Source of the DNA: Burkholderia sp. OK233
GTDB lineage: Bacteria > Pseudomonadota > Gammaproteobacteria > Burkholderiales > Burkholderiaceae
Assembly (NCBI RefSeq): GCF_900230185.1
Contig: NZ_OCSR01000001.1
Coordinates: forward strand, 558,001-622,000
Length of the DNA stretch: 64,000 nucleotides
Reading direction: 5' to 3'
The position numbers and the translations under genes were made by a program. Of the stretch, positions 37,804 through 47,446 are shown one piece after another. The notes below the pieces were generated by a model. It was not told where the DNA came from and searched no databases. It worked only from the letters and a program-made list of their open reading frames with translations. How positions within the stretch are numbered: position 1 is the stretch's first letter; each line of letters opens with the position of its first letter.

Positions 37804-38082
37804 TCAGCCGCCGTTCACCGCATCCTTGAATGCCTTGCCCGCCGTGAACTTGACGGTCTTCGCCGCAGGGATCTGGATCTCGGCGCCGGTGGCCGGGTTG
37901 CGACCGACCCGCGCGGCACGCGCACCGGTGGAAAACGAGCCGAAGCCGATCAGTTGGACCGTCTTTCCCTTCGTCAGCGCGCCGGTGATGGCCGCGATCA
38001 CCGAGTCAATCGTCTCGCCCGTCGCTGCCTTGCTATCTCCGGTCTTCGCGGCGACTGCATCCACCAGTTCCTGCTTGTTCAT
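37804..38082 (-). CDS. HU-family DNA-binding protein
   Basis: This 92-aa nucleoid protein has the complete HU fold: [20 protein letters not shown], the dimer-forming helices, [20 protein letters not shown] and the DNA-intercalating Pro in NPATGAEI. The length is normal. A copy on an accessory replicon may assist recombination or replication; it is separate from the chromosomal copies such genomes also carry (inference). Confidence 0.92.
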   Translation of the reverse strand: MNKQELVDAVAAKTGDSKAATGETIDSVIAAITGALTKGKTVQLIGFGSFSTGARAARVGRNPATGAEIQIPAAKTVKFTAGKAFKDAVNGG

Positions 38083-39165
38083 TGTGACTTCCTCGTTGTG
38101 GTTGAAATCTCGTCACCCTACCCGATCGGCGCGCCTTCGCGCAATCGGCACGCAGCCGCATGTGGTCCGCGACAGGCACGTCGTCCTGTCGTGCCGGGCA
38201 CGCACCGAGTGAAGTCGCCCGGGGAATCTGGCCCGCGCACGGTCCAGGACGCTGACCGCGAAACGTCAACGCCCGGGTTCTGCGCCGGAGGTCCAGTCTT
38301 CCCCGAGGGTCGACCGGCGCAGACCGCCGAGCACGTCTCTGCGTTTTCAACGTCTTCTGTTGCGCGTGGCCGCGCGCTTCGCGGCTGCGGTCACACCATG
38401 TCAATCCAGTCCCGCGTCCTCAGGTCACGCGTCGGTGCACCGCGACGTCACACCAAGCGTCGTCCGGTTCCTATAAGGGCCAGTGTCCTGAAACGAAGGG
38501 TATGATAGCTCTGACTATCAGGGCCTTCATTTACACCGCCCGTGGTGCGACGCGACTGAAAAACTTCCGCCGCGCGCCGGTGCAGTGACTATCATGTAGA
38601 CGTGGTCGGTACTTACGGCACGTGACCACACACGGAGCAGCGGCGGGGCTGGCGGGCAAACTGGCCGCCCGTCTCTGCTCCGCCAGACCCGGTCCGCGAC
38701 GTGCGGGCCGTTTTTTTTGCGTGGCATCAATGCCGATAAGTCGTATTAGCTGCGTTGCATTTAATGATCTGGCGGCCCGCAGACCGCTCCGGACATGCAA
38801 AGTCGAAATGCGGCCGCCCCTTTGCAACCATGCACACCGGCGACAATGTCGGTTTCCTCCGCAGATGTTCAGCCCTCTCCTGCTCGTGCCCTGCGTTCTG
38901 GGTTCCCCTCATTCAAAGATCCGGGGTCATCACGACGGTTTGCTCATCCCACGAGCCACTAAGGCACGATTATCAAATAATCCTCAGGTTGCGAATTCGA
39001 CCAATCGACGGGGACCGCTCGAGAATCAGTTTGATGATGAACTCGGGCAATAAGGCCCGAGGCACCGTGGCCGGTACATTGCAGACCATCTGCGACGGGA
39101 CGTGAACGATGAAAACGTCCGGCGCCGACCGCAGGCTGTGCTCGTAGGTAACTTGATAGTCCATG
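38083..39165. other. Long stretch without a supported gene
   Basis: No frame has both a ribosome site and family resemblance. The first 400 bp may hold the HU promoter. An Ala/Arg-rich frame at 37792-38505 is antisense to HU and is not supported. Confidence 0.4.
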
Positions 39166-40215
39166 CTATGGTTGATCAGATAATCCAGAGGCGTTGTCCG
39201 TCTGGAGTTCCGCCTCAATCTGCTCAATCGACGGCAGGTTAGGCATCAGAGGCGCCGGGATATCGCGCAGCAACTGATACTCAGCGACGCCCATAGGACT
39301 TGCAATCCCGCGCAGCGCGTATTCGGCCACCAAGCGATTATTTTCCTTGCACAGTAGCAAGCCTATCGTGGGCTCGTCGTGCGGCCCTTTGACTTGGGCA
39401 TCCACGGCTGAGAGATAGAAATTGAGCTGACCGGCATATTCGGGCTTGAATGGCGTTGTTTTCAATTCGACGACAACGTAACACCGCAGCTTGAGATGGT
39501 AAAAGAGCAGGTCGACAAGAAACTCGTCTCCTCCGACTACCAGGCGGTATTGCCGCGCCACAAATGCAAACCCGGCACCAAGCTCAAGCAGGAAACGGGT
39601 GATGTGCCGGGTGAGCGCGTTTTCGATGTCCCGTTCCTGAGCGCTTTCAGTCAGGCCCAGAAAATCGAAGATGTAAGGATCCTTGAGCGAATCGCGGGCT
39701 AGATCGGACCGCGAAGGAGGCAGGCGGTCGCGAAAATTTGTCACGGCGCTGCCCTGTCTTTCCCGCAGGCGACTCTCGATCTGCATCACCAGCACGTTTC
39801 GGGACCAGCCGTGTTCGATCGACTTTTCAGCATACCAATCGCGTGCTTCCGGCGCTTTCAGCTTGTCGAGCAACGTGACGACATGGGACCAGGGCAATTG
39901 TGCAACAGCCTGTTGCACAAACTCTTTGCCCGGCCAGGCCTCGGCCAGCGCCCGCATGTACTTCAGGTTCCGCGGCGAAAATCCGCGCATGTCGGGAAAC
40001 GCCGTGCGCAGATCGCGTGCCAACTGGTCAACGACCTTTGCGCCCCACCCCGCCCGCCCCTGCCGGTCAAGGATTTCATGCCCGATCTGCCAATACAGCG
40101 AAATCAGTTCCCGGTTGACCGACAAAACGGCCCGCTGCCGCGCCTGCTCAACACGCGACTTAAGACCAGTCAGCCAGGCGTTATAGTCACCTACGTCGAA
40201 AGACATTTCCGTCAT
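39166..40215 (-). CDS. PDDEXK nuclease-domain protein (DUF1016/YhcG family)
   Basis: This 349-aa protein matches the YhcG family: an N-terminal helical domain (LSVNRELISLYWQIGHEILDRQ, GFSPRNLKYMRALAEAWP, QLPWSHVVTLLDK) and a C-terminal PD-(D/E)XK nuclease fold with GGDEFLVDLLFYH and YVVVELKTTPFKPEYAGQLNFYL. The Asp and ELK residues are the expected catalytic set. The ATG at 40215 is chosen for the normal N-terminus; the frame continues upstream with unlikely sequence. Such proteins are often carried by mobile elements and associate with restriction systems; no partner is present here. Confidence 0.88.
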   Translation of the reverse strand: MTEMSFDVGDYNAWLTGLKSRVEQARQRAVLSVNRELISLYWQIGHEILDRQGRAGWGAKVVDQLARDLRTAFPDMRGFSPRNLKYMRALAEAWPGKEFVQQAVAQLPWSHVVTLLDKLKAPEARDWYAEKSIEHGWSRNVLVMQIESRLRERQGSAVTNFRDRLPPSRSDLARDSLKDPYIFDFLGLTESAQERDIENALTRHITRFLLELGAGFAFVARQYRLVVGGDEFLVDLLFYHLKLRCYVVVELKTTPFKPEYAGQLNFYLSAVDAQVKGPHDEPTIGLLLCKENNRLVAEYALRGIASPMGVAEYQLLRDIPAPLMPNLPSIEQIEAELQTDNASGLSDQP

Positions 40216-40502
40216 ACTGCCCTGTGGAAAATATTGGCCGGCAGTGCCGGCGCATTTGCGGCGATTATCAACGGTCGCCACGCAGCCCGCAACCGCGCCG
40301 ACGGCGCGCCGCCGGCTTGCAGCAGTGACTGCTGCCCTCCCGGTTGCGCCCAACATGGTTGGTCAATTGTAGGCGCTGCCGGCTGCGCTGATCCCGTCCT
40401 TCCGGCCGCGTGACGATGCCGGCTGACTCGATCCGCGCTTCTTCGAGCGTCGCGTCGGAATATTGCGTAAAGTCTCTCGCCGCTCGACCAGAAGTTGCGC
40501 GA

Positions 40503-41105
40503 TCACAGCTCCATCCGGCTTTTCGCGATTGCTACGGCGGCCTTCCGGTGCCAGGCCGCGATCGGCTTTACAGCCGACCCATGTTGACTTCGCGAATGCC
40601 CCTTCGCGTCGCGCAACGCGATCGCGGCACGATTCAGTTCGCCTCTCAGCTGCTCGGCGCCGCGCATGCCGGGAAGACGCCACTGCGGATTTTTCGAGTC
40701 GCTGGTCAGCACGAGCACCGTGCCAATACCGAAAGGTCGTTGCCACCAGGGATGCAACGACGTCGCATCCTCGATACGGAAGAGTTCGAGGCTCTGCACC
40801 TGCCGGCTGAGAATGCCCTGCCTGCAGGTGATGCGGGCCGCGTCAATGATGGTTTCGGTGTACGCCGTACGCAGGTACGCGACGACGACGCCCACCGCGA
40901 TCGTGAGCAACGCGACGACCGGTGCAAACCAGGGCGCTGGCCGGCGCGTCAGCGCATAAAGGTAGGCGGCAAAAACAGCGATCGCGCCGACGCCGCGCTT
41001 GATGTAGCTCGGCAGATTTACGATCTGCGACGGCGGGCCGCTGAAGATTACGCCGGGCGCGATCGCAACCGGGCGGTCGCGGTCGATGTGTGCAAGCTGA
41101 TTCAT
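40503..41105 (-). CDS. PH-domain membrane protein (bPH2/DUF304 type)
   Basis: This 200-aa protein has two membrane segments (about residues 37-54 and 57-79) followed by a bacterial PH domain with YTETIIDAARITCRQGILSR, SLELFRIEDATSLHPWWQRP and GIGTVLVLTSDSKNPQWRLP, ending in a Lys/Arg-rich tail. The function of such proteins is unknown. It lies just downstream of the relaxase on the same strand (22 bp), a placement seen on several plasmids. Confidence 0.8.
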   Translation of the reverse strand: MNQLAHIDRDRPVAIAPGVIFSGPPSQIVNLPSYIKRGVGAIAVFAAYLYALTRRPAPWFAPVVALLTIAVGVVVAYLRTAYTETIIDAARITCRQGILSRQVQSLELFRIEDATSLHPWWQRPFGIGTVLVLTSDSKNPQWRLPGMRGAEQLRGELNRAAIALRDAKGHSRSQHGSAVKPIAAWHRKAAVAIAKSRMEL

Positions 41106-41127
41106 TTTCTTCTCTCAGATTGATGAT

Positions 41128-44100
41128 TCATCGGTCAATATCTGGCCCGTTGCCGGGTGCATCGGGATCAGCGGGCGATCCCGCATCCTGGTCTGGATTG
41201 GACGGATCTTCCCGAGCGGGTGGCGGCGGATGGCGCACGGCATTGCGCAGCTCGTCGCGCTCCCACGCGTCGCGCTCACGCTGCGCTGCCCGACGTTCCA
41301 GCGCCTCGGCATCGAGCTCCGCAAGCCGGACCTGCCGGATACTCTCCAGGTGCGGCTGATCGAACACGATGGGCATGCGAGTGTCGGCTGCTACGCGCGC
41401 GGCGGCCGCCTGGAACGCCTCGGGTCCGGACAGCGAAAGCGCGGAGCCGAACTTCTGCTGCGCGAAATGCAGCGCAATCTCGATCGCCTCGCGCTCGCTA
41501 TCCCACAGGCGCAATGTGCGGCCCTCGTCGACGAGGAACTCCACGCCGTCCTTCCGGTAGTCGACCTCGCCGCTGGCCCGCACCTCGTACGTGATCGCCG
41601 GGCCCGCGTAGATGATCTCGTTGCGATCGTGGGCTGCCGGTCGCCTCACCGCATGAGACGGCGCACTGAAATTGACCGCGCGTTCGTCGTCTGCACGTTT
41701 CGTCCGCAGGCGGATCTGCTGCATCCGGCGCAGCTCACGCAGCGCCCGTTCGTCGCCTTCCTGAGCGCGCTCCTGCAGGAAGTCACGATACTGCTCGGTC
41801 AACGGCCGGCTTGCGGCGCCCTTCAGCGCATCCCGCTCTTTCGCGATCTGCACACGCAGCGCGGCCTCTGCCTCAAGGCGCGCAACACGTGCTGCGGACA
41901 GCTGCTCGCGGCGCTGCGCGCCTGACAGGTCCATGCGCGGGCGTTCAATGAGCGCGCTGCGGGAACTGTAGAACTCAGATTTGACCGCCTTTCGCCGCTC
42001 ACTCTCATGATCGGCCTGCGCATCCCACGCGCGACGTAGCTCGTTCCGGTATGCCGATCGCCATTGCTGGAACTCGCCCCATAGGTCCCGTTCAGGCGTA
42101 CGCCTCGGTGCATGCTCCGGATCACGTCCTGTCTGTGCACGATAGGTCTCGCGCAGCAACTGCGCCGCCTCCTCCCATGACAGGTTCATCTCTTTGGTGA
42201 GGAAGTCAGACACATTCAGATTGCGCGAGCCGGTCTGGATTCTGTCACCGCCGTCCGCGCCTTTACCGATCAAATACTTTTCGACGATCAGTCCGTGCGA
42301 GTGCGCGAGCGCGGCCAGCAGCCGGCCCGCGTCGAGCGTCGCGCGGATCTCGGTGAACTCCTCCCGCTCCCGGGCCCGTCGTGCCCTGCGAGCCTCGGAC
42401 AGGTCACGTGCAAACTGGTCGCGAACGGTATCCGCCGCGCGCCCGGTCGACGCGCGCGCACGTGCATTGAAATCGACCGACGCGCCGTCCGTCGGAAACT
42501 GCGCATCGGTTGGCCGGATCTCGAAGGGCAGCGATTCGATCGCATCGAACGATTGCACATCCGCGAGGTTGCGGATCTCCTCACGTGGCCCGAACCCTGC
42601 AGGAATGCGGCTACCGCCAGACGCATCGCTCAGACCAAAAGGCTCGCGTGAGTCGAACTGTCCTCCGGCCCGCATGAACTTCCCGGCACCGGTACGCGCA
42701 AGACGCGTCCGCCCCGCCTCGTCTGCCTGGTCCCAGGCGACAAACATGCGATCGACCCTCACTTTCCATTCGGGTTCGCCGCCGGACCTGGCAACAGCAT
42801 CGGGCTCGCCCGGCCATTGCCAGCGCCCGTCCGTCTCGTCGTAACTTCCGCCGGGTTCGAAGTCGCGGTCGGCACCTTCGCGCCATCGGGGCCGCGGCAC
42901 CGATGTTTCTAGCTGTCCTCTTCCCGCTCGCTCGCGATCGCCAGACCATCGCAATGCGTCAATTCGTTCGGCTTGCTGGTTTCCCAGCTCCAGTAATGCA
43001 TCAGGCGGCAGAAGCACTTGACTTCGCGCGGCGTCGCCATCCACACCGCGGCCGGACATGCCATGCACACGGTGGGCGGATTGGGACGGCGTGCCGGATC
43101 GATCGAAGCGAGCGTCAAGGTCGTGATCCGCTCCGGCTCGCCATCGTCCTGTGATCTCGCGGTGCGCGCGTTCGAGCTCGTTCCACCATTGCTGCGACTG
43201 CCCTGCCCTTTCCGGCTCCCTCCCGGCGCCGTGCTCTCGCGCACGCCCTCCTGCTCCGGCGGCTCCCATCCGCCTCCAATCTCGCCAGTGTCCGAATCGA
43301 TCGTGGCGCTGTTGTGTTCGCTCTCGAGTGCGCTCATTGAGCCCTCCTGTTGCATCGTAGAACCGCTGTTCACGGTGTTCGAGAATGCGTCGCTGCTCCG
43401 CCGGCGACGCGGCCTGATACGTCTTGTAAAAACTGCTACCGCTGTTCAGATACTTGATCTCTCGCGCGCGCGTGTCGTGCCACGCGCCGAGCGCATCGAG
43501 ATAGACCAGTGGCGTATCGCGCGGTACACCCGGCTCGACGTACTGCACATGCACATTCGATTCGAGCGCCTCACGTTTAGCCGTGGCATCAAGCTCGATG
43601 AATTCACGCGAGAACACGAATTCCTTCAGGTTGACACCCTTCGGCGCGCCGATCGGCTTGACGTTCTCGTACTCCGACTCCCTGCCGGCATTGCGCGTGC
43701 GCGTCTCGCCGTACTCCGTGAGCAACGCCCTGAAGTCGTCATATCGCTTGACGTCACGCGTCATCACCGCCGCGAGGATCGAGGCCTTCAGTCCGCGGTT
43801 AGCGCCCTCGAATACGTCGCCCTTGTACCGGCTGATCATCTCGGACGCGTCGGTGAACTGCACACGCCGGTTGTCTTTCGGACTCGCAAGTCCATACTTC
43901 GCGTTGATGTGCTCCTGAAAAGCCTCCAGGTAGCGCTCGTTATAGTCGACCTTCCCGAACGGATCAAGACGTCGGCCTGTCACCAGATTCATTTCCGGGA
44001 TCACCACATGCACGTGTACCTTGCGCTCGACGGGCTCGCCCGTCTTGCGGTCCGCATAGCTCTTGATCCGCGGCACGTGCGCTTCGGCGTAGAAGTTATA

Positions 44101-44382
44101 TTCATCCGGACGGTACGCGGCAAACGCAAACGCCTCGAACTCCCGAACAATCTCACCTAACAGCTCGCGGTCGACCTCGTCTTCCTTGAATGACAGCGTG
44201 ACATTCAGGTAGCGCTCGGCGTCCGTGTCGATCGACTGGATGATGTCGTTCGTCAGATCGAGATCGCCGGCGAGTATCACGCGCTCGTCCATCTCGTCGC
44301 GTTCCATTTCGCGACCCTGCTTCTGGCCCTTCTCCAGGTATGCCTTGATCCCGTCGTGATAGCCGCGTACGCGTATGAGCAT
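41128..44382 (-). CDS. Relaxase with C-terminal LPD7-like domain
   Basis: This 1084-aa protein would nick the transfer origin and lead DNA into the recipient. The N-terminal 270 residues are a relaxase domain with the metal-binding histidines in KVHVHVVIPEMNLVTGRRLD; the catalytic Tyr is not assigned with certainty. A long Arg-rich linker follows. The C-terminus (about 930-1050) resembles the LPD7 domain of conjugative relaxases (ITYEVRASGEVDYRKDGVEF and EIALHFAQQKFGSALSLSGP). The start at 44382 lies 4 bp after the stop of the small ORF at 44387, consistent with an operon mobC-ORF-relaxase. Confidence 0.88.
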   Translation of the reverse strand: MLIRVRGYHDGIKAYLEKGQKQGREMERDEMDERVILAGDLDLTNDIIQSIDTDAERYLNVTLSFKEDEVDRELLGEIVREFEAFAFAAYRPDEYNFYAEAHVPRIKSYADRKTGEPVERKVHVHVVIPEMNLVTGRRLDPFGKVDYNERYLEAFQEHINAKYGLASPKDNRRVQFTDASEMISRYKGDVFEGANRGLKASILAAVMTRDVKRYDDFRALLTEYGETRTRNAGRESEYENVKPIGAPKGVNLKEFVFSREFIELDATAKREALESNVHVQYVEPGVPRDTPLVYLDALGAWHDTRAREIKYLNSGSSFYKTYQAASPAEQRRILEHREQRFYDATGGLNERTRERTQQRHDRFGHWRDWRRMGAAGAGGRAREHGAGREPERAGQSQQWWNELERAHREITGRWRAGADHDLDARFDRSGTPSQSAHRVHGMSGRGVDGDAARSQVLLPPDALLELGNQQAERIDALRWSGDRERAGRGQLETSVPRPRWREGADRDFEPGGSYDETDGRWQWPGEPDAVARSGGEPEWKVRVDRMFVAWDQADEAGRTRLARTGAGKFMRAGGQFDSREPFGLSDASGGSRIPAGFGPREEIRNLADVQSFDAIESLPFEIRPTDAQFPTDGASVDFNARARASTGRAADTVRDQFARDLSEARRARRAREREEFTEIRATLDAGRLLAALAHSHGLIVEKYLIGKGADGGDRIQTGSRNLNVSDFLTKEMNLSWEEAAQLLRETYRAQTGRDPEHAPRRTPERDLWGEFQQWRSAYRNELRRAWDAQADHESERRKAVKSEFYSSRSALIERPRMDLSGAQRREQLSAARVARLEAEAALRVQIAKERDALKGAASRPLTEQYRDFLQERAQEGDERALRELRRMQQIRLRTKRADDERAVNFSAPSHAVRRPAAHDRNEIIYAGPAITYEVRASGEVDYRKDGVEFLVDEGRTLRLWDSEREAIEIALHFAQQKFGSALSLSGPEAFQAAAARVAADTRMPIVFDQPHLESIRQVRLAELDAEALERRAAQRERDAWERDELRNAVRHPPPPAREDPSNPDQDAGSPADPDAPGNGPDIDR

Positions 44383-44386
44383 CGTC

Positions 44387-44620
44387 CTACTCCAGCGTCC
44401 CGCGCCCGGCGAGCCAGCGCTCCGCCCCTTCGATGCGCAAATGCAGCGTGCTGTGCACGATCGACAGCAGCAGATGGCCAGCGGCATCGACGAACGCCCG
44501 GGCGCTGTCGCAGTCCGGCTGCGTTAGCGTACGCGCACCGTCATGATCGCGATCGAAGTGCAGCTTCGTCTCCAGCTCGACGGCAGCCATGATGGCAGCC
44601 TGCTTTTGATCCATTCCCAT
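44387..44620 (-). CDS. Mobilisation operon protein, 77 aa
   Basis: This 77-aa protein (MGMDQKQAAIMAAVELETKL at the start, HLLLSIVHSTLHLRIEGAER near the end) lies directly between mobC and the relaxase. No family is recognised. A group II intron ends about 6 bp upstream of its ATG, so its ribosome site would come from intron or exon sequence just at the junction. A longer reading frame enters from the intron but is not considered real. Confidence 0.6.
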   Translation of the reverse strand: MGMDQKQAAIMAAVELETKLHFDRDHDGARTLTQPDCDSARAFVDAAGHLLLSIVHSTLHLRIEGAERWLAGRGTLE

Positions 44621-44625
44621 CGCTA

Positions 44626-46480
44626 GGTAAGTAGACCCGGGGAGTTTCGCCCCGAGCCTCTCGCAGAACCGTACGTGAAGCTCGCGCTTCATACGGCTCC
44701 CGTTATCCAACCTTCGTCCCAACGACACGCCAGTGGACAAACAATCTGGGGTGGATGGCCGCCATCTTGTGTAGCCATTCATGACTACGCCGATTGTGCT
44801 GCCGCAACCTCTTGAACTTTCGTCGAGCCCACTGCTCAAGCCGTTGGTCAACGTAGCCGAAAAGGCCGTGCATCGCCGTCCGATAGAACGCCCCATAGTA
44901 GTTCCACCACCCTTGTATCGTCGTGTTGCATTGCTGCGCAAGTTCATCAAGCGTCGCCGATGTTCGTCGATGTATTCGCCAGCTCCGCACTGTCTTCCTC
45001 ATCCGCTTGAGCGCATCGCTGCTCACCGCCGGTAGAAAACTGGTAAATTGCCTGCGGTATTTGTCCACTGCCTCCCTCGGTCTGAACGTAAAACCGAGGA
45101 ATGTGAACTGCACATTCGGATAAGTGCCAGTGCGATTACTGTCCTTGCAATACACGATCTTCGACTTCTCCGGATGCATCGTCAGGCCACATTCTTCCAG
45201 CCGTGTTGCAATCGCTCGCATCACGGCCTGCGCCTGCGCCAGGCTGCGGCAATGAACCACCGCATCGTCGGCGTAACGCGCAAAGGGAGACTGAGGCCAA
45301 GTCCGCTGCATCCAGCTATCGAACGCATAGTGCATAAACAGATTCATCAAGTTCGGGCTGACCACTCCCCCCTACGGTGTACCCCGCGTTCGGGACAAAC
45401 TTGTCCCCTCCGCAGTTTCGAACGGTGCAGTCAGCCACCGCTCGATGTACAGCAGGATCCAGTCCTCCTTGATGTGGCGTCGCACCGCCTTTAACAACAA
45501 CACATGATCGATCTGGTCGAACGCCGCCTTGATGTCAAACTCAACAACCCAGTCGTATTTCCAGCAACGCGTACGCGTCACGGCAATTGCCTGTTTCGCC
45601 GATTTGCCCGGTCGATACCCATAGGAATCCGGGTGAAACACCGGCTCAAGTGTCGGCTCGATCATGAGCTTGACCACAGTTTGAGCAATCCGATCCGACA
45701 CCGTGGGCACCCCCAGTTTTCTCGTGCCGCCCTTGGCCTTCGGAATCTCAACCTGCTTCACCGGCGGCGGGAAGTACGACCCCGACGACATCCGATTCCA
45801 CAACTTGTACAGATTTCCCGAAAGGTTCTGCTCGAACATGGCAATGGTTTCATCGTCCACGCCAGCAGCACCGCGGTTGGCCTTCACCAACTGGTAAGCC
45901 TTCCACACCATGCGCTTCGCAATGCCATACGGTTTTGTTGATGTCATGTCACTCATCCCCGCAACGCAGGTTGGCAACGTTCGTCAACCGGATAACGCCG
46001 CCCCTTCGCTCCACCTTCATTACAAAGGCTTCAACACTACTACGGGCCGCTCCGCCCCTCGTTCCGGCATCGGTATTCTTTCTCATGGTGTCTGCCATTT
46101 GTCATTTCCCTTCACATCCGGAACAAGGTTCTCACGTTCCATACCAAAGCCTGCGTTGAGATCATGCCGCCTTTACACCGGCTGCCGACGGGTCCGTAAA
46201 CAGGTGTCGTCCCGACTTATCCCGAAGCTGACTGACGGCCTCGGTTCTGACAGCGCTTTTACAAGGTAACGATGCGTCATCGGACGGTTTGCTTTCGCTC
46301 ATCTTCTCAACACGTACCTGACGTCTTTAGTTGACGCCTTTTCCACAGTCGCTCACCACCACGCCTTTTGAGCGCAGCAGCACTGGGCGGTTTGAAGCCG
46401 ACTCCTGCAAGCCGACTTCGGGAGGCCAGATCCCATCTTCGGTACAGCATCACGGACTCACGCCCGTGTTCGTGACACAC
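44626..46480 (-). mobile_element. Group II intron B, inserted directly after mobC
   Basis: On the minus strand the element begins GTGTG at 46480, immediately after the mobC TGA. It ends CTACTTAC at about 44626. A textbook domain V hairpin lies at 44665-44700 (GGAGCCGTATGAAGCGCGAG, then CTTCACGTACGGTTCT). A GC-rich domain VI-like hairpin follows. Total length is about 1855 nt. Its reverse transcriptase carries a stop codon. The mobC-relaxase operon is thus split by the intron unless splicing occurs. Confidence 0.75.
44703..45977 (-). pseudogene. ltrA: Group II intron reverse transcriptase with an in-frame amber codon
   Basis: The full frame is a standard intron protein: GIAKRMVWKAYQLVKANRGA, IPKAKGGTRKLGVPTV, SYGYRPGKSAKQAI, FDIKAAFDQIDH, FARYADDAVVHC and a maturase domain (TIQGWWNYYGAFY). 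At 45372-45374 a TAG replaces the Gln of the conserved block TPQGGVVSPNL, one C-to-T change from CAG. The product would stop after 201 residues, before the YADD catalytic centre, so the protein should be inactive unless the stop is read through. The block after the stop is perfectly in frame. Confidence 0.85.
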
Positions 46481-46846
46481 TCAGTCGACCTTGTTCAGGG
46501 TTGCCTTGAGGTACTGCCCGATGAGCTGCAATTGCGTGAGCAGTTGCTCGTAGGTCGCCTCCGAAAGCTTCCCGCGAACGTGCTCCGAGTTCGCGCGGTG
46601 GGCAATCTGGTTCAGGTTGTTGCTGGTCTTGTTGAAGATGTACAGCAACCGCTTGCGGTCTCCGCTCGCCACCGGGCGCGCAATCACCTGCGTACGGTTG
46701 GTCAGCACCGCCTGCCGGAAAAACTCAGATTGCGTCATCCCGCTTTGCGCCACCTTGGCGAGGTACGCTGCGCGATCCGCATCCGACAAACGGAACGCGA
46801 TCGGCTTGCCCAGCCCTGCCCCGTCATTGCTCTTCTGCCGTGGCAT
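46481..46846 (-). CDS. mobC: Mobilisation relaxosome protein MobC
   Basis: This 121-aa protein has the MobC/RHH pattern: KPIAFRLSDADRAAYLAKVA, then SGMTQSEFFRQAVL (ribbon-helix-helix-like DNA-binding half) and the conserved LLYIFNKTSNNLNQIAHRAN. MobC opens the DNA at oriT and helps the relaxase. Its ATG overlaps the stop of the 85-aa ORF upstream (TAATG), so these are coupled. Intron B follows its stop codon without a gap. Confidence 0.88.
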   Translation of the reverse strand: MPRQKSNDGAGLGKPIAFRLSDADRAAYLAKVAQSGMTQSEFFRQAVLTNRTQVIARPVASGDRKRLLYIFNKTSNNLNQIAHRANSEHVRGKLSEATYEQLLTQLQLIGQYLKATLNKVD

Positions 46847-47103
46847 TACCAGAGCCCCGTCGAACGACTACGGTCGATCTCGGCGCCGACCATCGCGAAG
46901 GACCTGCCGTCGTCATCGATGGGATGCGCGCGAAACTCGTATTCCGGCCACCGCAACTCGCACTCGCGCAGCGCGCGCATCGCCTGGTCACCCGTCATTG
47001 GCCACGTATAGCCTGCCCACGGCAGATAACGCGGCTCGCTGCCGCGCTCGTCGGCACGCGGCCCCACTACAAGCTGGATCACCCATTCGCTACTCGGAAT
47101 CAT
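46846..47103 (-). CDS. Hypothetical protein, 85 aa, first gene of the mob operon
   Basis: The protein (MIPSSEWVIQLVVGPRADER at the start, ELRWPEYEFRAHPIDDDGRS near the end) has no recognised family. It overlaps mobC by one base (TAATG), which strongly supports it being real and translated with mobC. It faces the possible oriT region at 47104-47446. Confidence 0.6.
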   Translation of the reverse strand: MIPSSEWVIQLVVGPRADERGSEPRYLPWAGYTWPMTGDQAMRALRECELRWPEYEFRAHPIDDDGRSFAMVGAEIDRSRSTGLW

Positions 47104-47446
47104 CGCTGGACGTCCGTATTCGCTACATATTCATTACGCATACCAGGCAGTGCTTAGTGTCGGTAACGGAGCTGCCGACACGCTGACGCGGCAATAGACC
47201 GCGTCGGGGTTTCAAAGGGGCCCGCCCCTTTGGCACGAAATATTTTACGGAACGCGTAGCGTTGCGTAAACATATTCGACGTGCCTCGCCCCACTTTCTC
47301 CAAACAATATTTCCTACGCATATTCTAAGACTCTACTACGCCAGTACATCGCGCATTGCATCGGAATACTACACAATACAACCTTGCCCCTACATGCTGT
47401 CGTCATTCATACTACGCTCATACTACATTTATTCGCCATTTCCCCA
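47104..47446. other. Divergent intergenic region, candidate oriT
   Basis: This 343-bp region separates the mob operon from a divergent TraK-like gene and is locally AT-rich, unlike the surroundings. It holds two inverted repeats: GTGTCGG...CCGACAC (47157-47163/47175-47181), and an imperfect 12-bp pair TTTACGGAACGC/GCGTTGCGTAAA (47247-47258/47262-47273). Several short direct repeats (CATATTC, ATACTAC) also occur. Layout and repeats are what an origin of transfer looks like, but no nic site could be matched. Confidence 0.35.
47247..47273. repeat. Imperfect inverted repeat in the candidate oriT
   Basis: TTTACGGAACGC and GCGTTGCGTAAA are complementary at 11 of 12 positions around a 3-bp centre. 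It may be a relaxosome site or an operator for either divergent gene. Confidence 0.5.

Noticed and set aside
37792..38505. 237-codon plus-strand frame
   Set aside because: It is antisense to the HU gene and Arg-rich; the HU match is unambiguous.
43018..44160. 380-codon plus-strand open frame opposite the relaxase
   Set aside because: It is antisense to the conserved relaxase domain, matches no family and has shadow-frame composition.
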